NCBI GenBank assembly: GCA_965230565.1
Contig: CBDDLH010000016.1
Span: forward strand, 1,054,001-1,118,000
Length of the DNA: 64,000 bases
Source: BCD1 sp965230565
GTDB lineage: Bacteria; Bacteroidota; Bacteroidia; Chitinophagales; Saprospiraceae
Direction: 5' to 3'
Shown here: positions 57,593-64,000 of the stretch, one piece after another
Layout: the number at the start of each line of letters is the position of its first letter
How positions within the stretch are numbered: position 1 is the first letter of the stretch
Position numbers and translations under genes: made by a program
The notes under the pieces: generated by a model
The model's database searches: none
What the model was told of the DNA's origin: nothing
What the model saw: only the letters and a program-made list of their open reading frames with translations

Positions 57593-57721
57593 CTCCCACT
57601 TTTTCTAGTCGGCTAACTTCCCTATAGGCCACTTATTCTACCCGGTCTGCAACCGCCATTTAATTTTATTCATTATTTTTACTTAATTATTCATATTTCA
57701 GCACCTGAACTTATCAGCATG

Positions 57722-57729
57722 TATTTTTG
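57722..57729 (+). promoter_or_regulatory. Candidate -7 promoter element
   Basis: TATTTTTG fits TAnnTTTG and lies 21 bp before the TPR-LytTR gene start. No good -33 TTG is seen at 19 bp spacing. Confidence 0.35.
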
Positions 57730-57750
57730 CTTTAAGTTTTTAAGTAATTA

Positions 57751-59583
57751 ATGACAGAAGAAATCAAAATATCTTCTTTGGTTAAGGCCTTTGGAATCAT
57801 TTCCATAGCCTGCCTGTTTTTATTGGGTTGTAATAACCGCACCCAGGAACCAAGTCAGAACACGCTGGCGATGGCCCAAATAGACAGTCTACTTAACAAA
57901 TGTCTAGAAGCCAGGAACACCGCCCCTCAATCCATTAATTCCCTGGCAGATAGTTGTATTTTACTTGCCAATCAAATTGATTATACAGAAGGCCTGCTCG
58001 GCGGATATTACAATAAAGCCATTGGATCTTTCTTTGAAAATAGTTTTGAAAGTTCCGAAGAATGGTGCGATAAAACCATTCAACTTGTGGAAAGTAGCAG
58101 TCCAATCGATTCCACCTTACAAGCCAAATACAAGGGAAATGCCTACAACCTTAAGGGAATATTATGGCAAAAAAAAGGAGAGTATGCTAAAGCCATTGAA
58201 TATTTCCTGGAAGCGCTTGATTATTTTGAATCGAACAATGCCATTCAAAACATTGCTACGGTGTACATAAATATTTCAGAGAACTTCAGGTTTATGAAGG
58301 ACTTTGAAAAAGCAATGGAATACAATAAAAAAGCAGAGGAATTCTTAAGAAATGAAAATATTTTTGGACATCAACTGAATATCGTCCTTCAAAATCGAGG
58401 AAATATTTACAATAATGAAGGAAGTTATGAAGAAGCCCTGAAAATTTTTAAAAATACGCTGGATAGTGCAAGGCTTCACAATGACCATAGCAACATTAAT
58501 AACGCCCTTAATAACCTTGGAGTATCCTATGAAGAGATGGGTAAAGACAATGAGGCTTTGGAATATTATTTCAGGGCTCTTGACAATTATAAATCAAAAG
58601 GTAATTACTGGGGCGAGGCCAATACCCTGGGTAATATCAGTGCCATCTACCTGAAAAGAGGTGAGTATGACAAGGCTATTACTTTCTGTAAAAACGCCGT
58701 ACAAATATCCAGGGAAAACGAATTCAGGGAATTGATCCTGTACAATAACCATAATCTGGCCCGCATTTACGAAACCATGGGCAGATTCAGGGAAAGCCTG
58801 GATATCAACAAAGCAATAGCTGAATTGAAAGATAGCCTTTATGACGAAGAAAAATTCCGGACCATTAATTCCCTGGAGCAAAGATATCGTGAAGAAAAAG
58901 CTCAAAAGCTGATTGCTCAAAAGGATAAAGAACTGATCCAGGCACAATTGAATTCGAAAACATTGCTGATTTTCCTGATCATCTTTGGAGTAATCATCCT
59001 GGTCTCCTCTTTAATTGGATTTTTCCTGTATAAACAAGTACAATTGAGGAAAAAGAAGAATCTGGAACTCCAAAGAAAGAATGCCATTATCAATGCTAAA
59101 AACCGGGAGATTACTGAACAAAGAGATGAAATCAAACACCAAAAGGAGGATCTGGAACTATTGCTAACCGCATACGAAACCCACGGAGCAAAGGAAATCA
59201 GATTTGGTAAGAGAAAAATTCCTATTGAAGAAATTGTTTACATCAAATACCACAACAGAATCTCCCACGCTTTTCTAAAAGATGGCAGAATTTTGGAACA
59301 CAGAGTCCAATTAAGCCAATTGTCCTCTGAATTGAAGTACAAATCCAATTTCCTATTCTCTCAAATCAACCAAAATTACATCATCAACTTCGATAACGTT
59401 GAAATAATGTTCTTTGATGGCGAAGAAGAAAAATATTATTATACCCCTTTCCTGAAAAACGACTTTGAAGAAGGCCGTACCGAAGATTATGTCAAGACCA
59501 GGAAACGATCTGGACTCACCAAAAATTTCGAAAGAGAGTACAAACGTTATCTGCGTTTGCGGGCCTATAACGTGGCTAATTAA
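57751..59583 (+). CDS. TPR-transmembrane-LytTR regulator with lipobox
   Basis: This 610-aa protein opens with a hydrophobic stretch ending FLLGC (Cys27), a good lipobox. About six or seven tetratricopeptide repeats follow (about 60-370), then a transmembrane helix near 395-425 (LLIFLIIFGVIILVSSLIGF), a basic coiled coil (about 425-470) and a LytTR-type DNA-binding domain (about 480-610, FGKRKIPIEEIVYIKYHNRI). It reads as a one-component transmembrane regulator with an export-side TPR sensor and a cytoplasmic DNA-binding end. The next gene, a repeat surface protein, is a candidate target (inference from position and the palindromes between). Confidence 0.88.
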   Translation: MTEEIKISSLVKAFGIISIACLFLLGCNNRTQEPSQNTLAMAQIDSLLNKCLEARNTAPQSINSLADSCILLANQIDYTEGLLGGYYNKAIGSFFENSFESSEEWCDKTIQLVESSSPIDSTLQAKYKGNAYNLKGILWQKKGEYAKAIEYFLEALDYFESNNAIQNIATVYINISENFRFMKDFEKAMEYNKKAEEFLRNENIFGHQLNIVLQNRGNIYNNEGSYEEALKIFKNTLDSARLHNDHSNINNALNNLGVSYEEMGKDNEALEYYFRALDNYKSKGNYWGEANTLGNISAIYLKRGEYDKAITFCKNAVQISRENEFRELILYNNHNLARIYETMGRFRESLDINKAIAELKDSLYDEEKFRTINSLEQRYREEKAQKLIAQKDKELIQAQLNSKTLLIFLIIFGVIILVSSLIGFFLYKQVQLRKKKNLELQRKNAIINAKNREITEQRDEIKHQKEDLELLLTAYETHGAKEIRFGKRKIPIEEIVYIKYHNRISHAFLKDGRILEHRVQLSQLSSELKYKSNFLFSQINQNYIINFDNVEIMFFDGEEEKYYYTPFLKNDFEEGRTEDYVKTRKRSGLTKNFEREYKRYLRLRAYNVAN

Positions 59584-59641
59584 TACTCGTCATTTACCAA
59601 TAATAATGCTCTTATCTCCTAATTACAGTAGGATCTCAAAA

Positions 59642-59653
59642 CGGAATATTCCG
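59642..59653. repeat. Palindrome CGGAATATTCCG, copy 1
   Basis: This is a perfect 12-bp palindrome, flanked by A on both sides. An identical copy lies 47 bp downstream (59689-59700). Both are between the LytTR regulator and the giant repeat protein gene. Two dyad sites with this spacing could be operators. Confidence 0.6.
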
Positions 59654-59688
59654 AAAAACTAACCTAAGTCGTTGATTATCAACATACA

Positions 59689-59700
59689 CGGAATATTCCG
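59689..59700. repeat. Palindrome CGGAATATTCCG, copy 2
   Basis: This is an identical copy of the 12-bp palindrome at 59642, also flanked by A. It is 118 bp upstream of the next gene. No third copy was noticed in the window. Confidence 0.6.
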
Positions 59701-59826
59701 ATTTTCACTTTACATTTTCCTGTCCTAAATTTATCAACGTGAAATAATTTTTTCACCCGGAACTGATTATCATAAAAGCATGCAAGTCGGTTCTTATCTG
59801 TTCATTCTAACTATTAAATGATTTGT

Positions 59827-62800
59827 ATGAAAAAGCTTTACTCATTTGTTTTATCCATAACTTTCTTATTCATCCAATTTCAGGCTGTTGGGCAATTTTC
59901 GAATTGTTATGCAGAAGAAAACTGGACTATTGACACCAGTAATACAGGACCAAACACTTTAACTCCCGGAGTCGTTTTTGATGAAGCCGGTGAGACCATG
60001 ACCTTAACCGCTGATGGAGACTTCCAGGGGTTATCACAAAATCAACCAGCCGGTTTTGATTTTGATTGTTCCTATGAAGACGGATTGGTTATGGCCTGTA
60101 TAACCATACCAGCAGATGGAACGGTCTCTTTTGACTGGAATTACACCATGCAGCTCTTTTTTGAAGACCCTGCCAATGAACCTTTCGGTTACTGTTTAAA
60201 TGGAAACAATTTCGTTTCACTTGTTACTCCAGGATTGTTCGATACTCAAAATGGGTCTGCCTCCATTGAAGTTACGGCCGGGGATCAATTATGTCTGGTA
60301 CAAGCTTCCTATTTCTCAGAAGAGTTTCAGGCAGTAACTACCATTTCCAACTTCTCTGCTCCTAATTTGACCTCTGCTCCGGTTTTTGTATCCACCTCAA
60401 GCCATCCATTAATTGGCGCATGGGTAGATGGTCATGTTACTTTGACCGATGGTACTAATACTTACGAATACGACGTAACCGAATTTGACAACATTATTGC
60501 CGATGTCGCTTTTGGGAATTACGATTATACATTCTCGCAAGCTGGAGGTTGTTTTCCGGATGTTACCGGTTCGCTCACCGTCGATTGTGAAGCCATCATC
60601 CCACAGTCCGGCAATGTGCTTTTAAATATTATCGACCAGGGTACGGCCATTACTTCGGCTCCGGTTTTTGTGTCCACTTCCAGTCATCCGCTGATCGGAG
60701 CATGGGTGGACGGACATGTTACCCTGACCAATGGTATGAACACATATGAATACGATGTAACGGAATTTGACAACATTATCGCTGATGTCGCTTTCGGAAC
60801 CTACGATTATACGTTTTCACAAGCTGGTGGTTGTTATCCTGATGTTACCGGAACGCTCACCGTCGATTGTGATGCCATCATCGAGCAATCTGGTAATGTG
60901 CTGCTGAGTATTGTAGATCAAGGAACAGCAATTACTTCTGCACCTGTTTTTGTCTCTACATCAAGCCACCCGCTTATTGGTGCATGGGTGGACGGACATG
61001 TTACCCTGACCGATGGTATGAATACCTATGAATACGATGTGACAGAGTTTGACAACATCATCGCCGATGTCGCTTTTGGTACTTACAATTATACCTTCTC
61101 TCAGGCTGGAGGCTGTTATCCCGATGTTACCGGAACGCTCACCGTCGATTGTGATGCCATCATCGAGCAATCTGGTAATGTGCTGCTGAGTATTATCGAT
61201 CAGGGAGTCCCCTCTCAAACCACAGCTCCTGTATTTGTTTTGACCTCCAGTCACCCGCTGATCGGCGCATGGGTAGACGGACATGTAACATTGACCAATG
61301 GAATCAATACTTATGAATATGATGTAACAGAATTTGACAACATCATCGCTGATGTTGTCATGGGGACTTATAATTTTACTTTTACCCGGTCAGTAGGTTG
61401 TTTTGAGTCTGTTTCCGGCACATTAGTGGTAGATTGTAATGCCATAATACCTGAATCAGGTAATGTCTTGTTGAATATTTTAGATCAGGGAACACCAATA
61501 ACTTCAGCACCGGTATTTGTGTTGACTTCCAATCATCCTTTGATTGGAAGTTGGGTGGATGGACATGTTTCTTTAACTGATGGCATAAACACTTATGAAT
61601 ATGATGTAACAGAGTTTGATAACATCATTGCTGATGTACCCTTTGGCACCTACGATTACACCTTCACTCAGGCGGGTGGTTGTTATCCGGATGTAACAGG
61701 CACGGTGACTGTTGATTGTGATGCGATCATTGAGGAATCAGGCAATGTTCTGTTGAACATTATCGATCAGGGAGTTCCAACGCAAACCACCGCACCTGTA
61801 TTTGTTTCTACGTCCAGTCATCCGCTTATTGGCGCCTGGGTTGACGGGCATGTGACTTTGACTGATGGTTTCAATACCTACGAATATGATGTGACGGAGT
61901 TTGACAACATTATTGCTGATGTAGCTATGGGAACCTACAATTATACATTCTCTCAGGCCGGTGGCTGTTATCCGGATGTTACCGGTACGCTTGTCGTTGA
62001 TTGTAATGCCATTATTCCTCAGTCAGGGAATGTGCTATTGAGCATTATTGACCAGGGAACGGCTATTACTTCAGCGCCCGTTTTTGTCTCTACTTCAAGC
62101 CACCCGCTTATTGGTGCATGGGTTGATGGACATGTCACCTTGACCGATGGCACCAATACTTATGAATACGATGTTACAGAATTTGACAACATCATCGCCG
62201 ATGTAGCCTTTGGAACTTACGATTATACATTCTCGCAGGCAGGGGGTTGTTACCCGGACGTAACGGGTACTGTGACTGTCGACTGTGAATCAATTATTCC
62301 GCAGTCCGGGAATATCTTTTTGAGTATTATCGATCAGGGTACGGCTATTACTTCGGCGCCTGTTTTTGTCTCTACTTCAAGCCATCCGCTTATTGGAGCA
62401 TGGGTTGATGGACATGTGACTTTGACCGACGGCACCAATACTTATGAATACGATGTCACAGAATTTGACAACATCATCGCCGATGTGGCCTTTGGAACTT
62501 ACGATTATACATTCTCGCAGGCAGGCGGCTGCTTCCCGGAGGTAACGGGTACTGTGACTGTCGACTGTGAATCAATTATTCCGCAGTCCGGGAATATCTT
62601 TTTGAGCATCATTGACCAGGGAACGGCTATTACTTCGGCACCTGTTTTTGTCTCTACATCCAGCCATCCTTTGATTGGTGCATGGGTTGATGGGCATGTG
62701 ACTTTGACCGATGGCACCAATACTTATGAATACGATGTCACAGAATTTGACAACATCATCGCCGATGTAGCCTTTGGCACTTATGAGTATACATTCTCTC

Positions 62801-63396
62801 AGGCAGGCGGCTGCTTCCCGGAGGTAACGGGCACGGTGACTGTCGACTGTGAATCAATTATTCCACAGTCCGGGAATATCTTTTTGAGCATCATTGATCA
62901 GGGTACAGTCATTGAGATTGATACTTCCGTGACCCAGGAAAGTAACGTCTTAACAGCCAACGCAGCGGGCCTTTCTTATCAATGGGTAGATTGTAACAAT
63001 GACAACGCTCCAATTGAAGGAGAAACCAATCAATCCTTTACAGCAATGAGTAACGGTAGTTATGCCGTAATCATCACAGATAGCAACTGCCCAGATAGTC
63101 CTGAAATGTCATCCTGCTATGAGGTTACTTCCGTTAACACTTTTGATCTTGATCCTTCATTAAGCCTGACCATGTATCCAAATCCCGTAATGGATGATGT
63201 GACTATTTCTCTTGAGGAGGCTCATGCAAATATTGAGGTTCAGGTTTTCACAGTAACTGGACAACTGGTGAAATTGACGAAAGTTAGCAATACCTCTGAG
63301 TTTAGCATTGACATGGCAGAATTATCATCAGGAACCTATTTGATAAAGGTCAACGCTGATGAATTTGTACATTCATCTATTCTGGTAAAAGAATAG
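59827..63396 (+). CDS. Giant T9SS surface protein with nine 94-residue repeats
   Basis: The start at 59827 gives MKKLYSFVLSITFLFI, a signal peptide; ATG at 59818 adds three residues. After a unique 180-residue N-terminal domain come nine tandem repeats of about 94 residues (about 282 nt, 60370 to about 62913). Each starts APVFVSTSSHPLIGAWVDGH and ends VDC...IIPQSGNVLLSIIDQG, with one conserved cysteine pair (GGC, DC). Repeats 7-9 are nearly identical in DNA. The C-terminus has an immunoglobulin-like region and a T9SS type A sorting domain (LTMYPNPVMDDVTI, SSGTYLIKV, HSSILVKE). It is probably an adhesin or surface fibre. The N-terminal domain is not recognised. Confidence 0.9.
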   Translation: MKKLYSFVLSITFLFIQFQAVGQFSNCYAEENWTIDTSNTGPNTLTPGVVFDEAGETMTLTADGDFQGLSQNQPAGFDFDCSYEDGLVMACITIPADGTVSFDWNYTMQLFFEDPANEPFGYCLNGNNFVSLVTPGLFDTQNGSASIEVTAGDQLCLVQASYFSEEFQAVTTISNFSAPNLTSAPVFVSTSSHPLIGAWVDGHVTLTDGTNTYEYDVTEFDNIIADVAFGNYDYTFSQAGGCFPDVTGSLTVDCEAIIPQSGNVLLNIIDQGTAITSAPVFVSTSSHPLIGAWVDGHVTLTNGMNTYEYDVTEFDNIIADVAFGTYDYTFSQAGGCYPDVTGTLTVDCDAIIEQSGNVLLSIVDQGTAITSAPVFVSTSSHPLIGAWVDGHVTLTDGMNTYEYDVTEFDNIIADVAFGTYNYTFSQAGGCYPDVTGTLTVDCDAIIEQSGNVLLSIIDQGVPSQTTAPVFVLTSSHPLIGAWVDGHVTLTNGINTYEYDVTEFDNIIADVVMGTYNFTFTRSVGCFESVSGTLVVDCNAIIPESGNVLLNILDQGTPITSAPVFVLTSNHPLIGSWVDGHVSLTDGINTYEYDVTEFDNIIADVPFGTYDYTFTQAGGCYPDVTGTVTVDCDAIIEESGNVLLNIIDQGVPTQTTAPVFVSTSSHPLIGAWVDGHVTLTDGFNTYEYDVTEFDNIIADVAMGTYNYTFSQAGGCYPDVTGTLVVDCNAIIPQSGNVLLSIIDQGTAITSAPVFVSTSSHPLIGAWVDGHVTLTDGTNTYEYDVTEFDNIIADVAFGTYDYTFSQAGGCYPDVTGTVTVDCESIIPQSGNIFLSIIDQGTAITSAPVFVSTSSHPLIGAWVDGHVTLTDGTNTYEYDVTEFDNIIADVAFGTYDYTFSQAGGCFPEVTGTVTVDCESIIPQSGNIFLSIIDQGTAITSAPVFVSTSSHPLIGAWVDGHVTLTDGTNTYEYDVTEFDNIIADVAFGTYEYTFSQAGGCFPEVTGTVTVDCESIIPQSGNIFLSIIDQGTVIEIDTSVTQESNVLTANAAGLSYQWVDCNNDNAPIEGETNQSFTAMSNGSYAVIITDSNCPDSPEMSSCYEVTSVNTFDLDPSLSLTMYPNPVMDDVTISLEEAHANIEVQVFTVTGQLVKLTKVSNTSEFSIDMAELSSGTYLIKVNADEFVHSSILVKE
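60370..62913 (+). repeat. Nine tandem 282-bp coding repeats
   Basis: Units begin near 60370, 60652, 60934, 61222, 61501, 61787, 62068, 62350 and 62632. Spacing is 282 bp except where a 2-residue PSQ/PTQ-type insertion adds 6 bp. Units 4 and 5 are the most diverged (VLTSSH, TRSVGCFES); units 7-9 are almost identical. This points to recent expansion or gene conversion at the 3' end. Confidence 0.9.
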
Positions 63397-63433
63397 CATC
63401 CTTTGGCCCGGCGAACAATGGGAATTTAATATC

Positions 63434-63484
63434 AAAAGAGGTTTTAGCTAGTAAATTTTATTGAATTGGCTAAAGCCTCTTTTA
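63434..63484 (+). terminator. Terminator after the repeat protein gene
   Basis: AAAAGAGGTTTTAGCTA (63434-63450) pairs with TGGCTAAAGCCTCTTTT (63467-63483) with two G-T pairs. It ends 14 bp before the next start codon. Confidence 0.7.
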
Positions 63485-63497
63485 AAATGAATAAATT

Positions 63498-64000
63498 ATG
63501 AAAAAGGTCTTTACTTCCGTTTTAATGTTGTTGAGTTTTACAACATCTATATTCTCTCAGGCCGGAGAACTGGATCCTTCCTTTGCCGATGGAGGAATCC
63601 TGACCTGGAACGTCAGTGGAAACCACAATAACGGCCATGGTATTGCAGTCCAGCCAGATGGCAAAATCCTTATTGCTTTAACCGGCGGATTTCCTGAAGA
63701 TAATGAGTTTGATATTGGCATAGTCAGGATAAATGAAGATGGCTCTATTGATTCTACTTTTTCCCACGATGGGATTTACCACCTGGACAACCCTGTTGGT
63801 TCAGACCTGGTATATCATCTGGAACTTTTAGATGATGGAAATATCATGGTAGCAGGAGGATATGCAACAGAAGCCTACGATCAGGATTTTATTCTTATCA
63901 GATTAAAATCAGATGGTTCTCCTGATGCTTCCTTTGGCGAGAACGGATTGGCTATTCATTCCATTGGCAGTGAGGAGGACTATGCCAGATGTATCACGTT
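63498..64000 (+). CDS. Secreted delta-60-repeat protein (5' part)
   Basis: ATG at 63498 begins MKKVFTSVLMLLSFTTSIFSQ, a signal peptide. The 167 codons visible then show the delta-60-repeat (beta-propeller DUF5122-type) pattern, about one unit per 50-55 residues: LDPSFADGGI, IAVQPDGKILIA, IDSTFSHDGIY, PDASFGENGLAIHS. The gene runs off the right edge. These proteins are usually surface or secreted and often carry a T9SS domain at the far end, which cannot be checked here. Confidence 0.85.
   Translation, partial: MKKVFTSVLMLLSFTTSIFSQAGELDPSFADGGILTWNVSGNHNNGHGIAVQPDGKILIALTGGFPEDNEFDIGIVRINEDGSIDSTFSHDGIYHLDNPVGSDLVYHLELLDDGNIMVAGGYATEAYDQDFILIRLKSDGSPDASFGENGLAIHSIGSEEDYARCIT

Noticed and set aside
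60370..62913. CRISPR or non-coding tandem array
   Set aside because: The 282-bp units keep one open frame and encode a repeated protein domain; there are no short repeats with unique spacers.

Overview
The window is from a Bacteroidota chromosome, most like the Saprospiria (Lewinella/Haliscomenobacter-type marine or sludge bacteria). The evidence is several secreted proteins with type IX secretion (T9SS) C-terminal sorting domains, a PorV/PorQ-family protein, a fused SecDF, LytTR-type regulators, TonB-dependent receptor and carboxypeptidase-regulatory-like domains, a monomeric NADP isocitrate dehydrogenase, and promoters of the Bacteroidota type (TTG, about 19 bp, TAnnTTTG) with few Shine-Dalgarno sites. 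The genus is inference.

Layout. 1-11.1 kb is mainly housekeeping: yqgE-like, fabD, folE, a LytS/LytTR-type two-component pair, a fructosamine-kinase-like kinase, an FAD dehydrogenase, folD, a DinB-like protein and prmA. 11.3-24 kb is envelope biology: a 1518-aa secreted protein of unknown function, a secreted coiled-coil protein, a frameshifted TonB-dependent receptor, a small T9SS cargo, a thioesterase, a YihY-type membrane protein and a PorV/PorQ-family barrel. 24-33.2 kb is a minus-strand run with a YD-repeat-like protein, an alpha-2-macroglobulin fused to a SusC-like plug domain, a small barrel, an RDD protein and a serine hydrolase. 33.4-41.7 kb has two tandem related lipoproteins (one frameshifted), a Pif1-like helicase, isocitrate dehydrogenase and secDF. 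42.1-54.8 kb has a T9SS zinc carboxypeptidase, the interrupted initiator tRNA locus, a cupredoxin-like protein with an outer-membrane partner, a TPR histidine kinase/NarL-type regulator pair, a hexapeptide-repeat protein and a vanadium-haloperoxidase-like T9SS cargo. 55.3-64 kb has trxB, class II fructose-bisphosphate aldolase, a TPR-transmembrane-LytTR regulator, a giant nine-repeat T9SS surface protein and the start of a delta-60-repeat protein.

The main discovery is at 44,580-45,540. An initiator tRNA-fMet(CAU) gene is split in its anticodon loop by a roughly 322-nt group I intron. The intron has a recognisable core (P3, P4-P6, P7, P8, a GNRA-capped P9) that closely resembles the small bacterial tRNA introns of the Azoarcus/cyanobacterial type. 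Fifty-two bases after the 3' exon, beyond a terminator and outside the intron, lies a small PD-(D/E)XK endonuclease gene. Its Glu11, Asp36 and Q-x-K layout matches the homing endonuclease I-Ssp6803I, which in Synechocystis is encoded inside a tRNA-fMet group I intron. Intron and endonuclease therefore appear as separate neighbouring genes, an arrangement that suggests homing in trans.

Two genes (the TonB-dependent receptor at 17.2-19.6 kb and a lipoprotein at 33.4 kb) carry single-base frameshifts; sequence or assembly error cannot be excluded. Function calls rest on motif recognition by eye; no database search was run.
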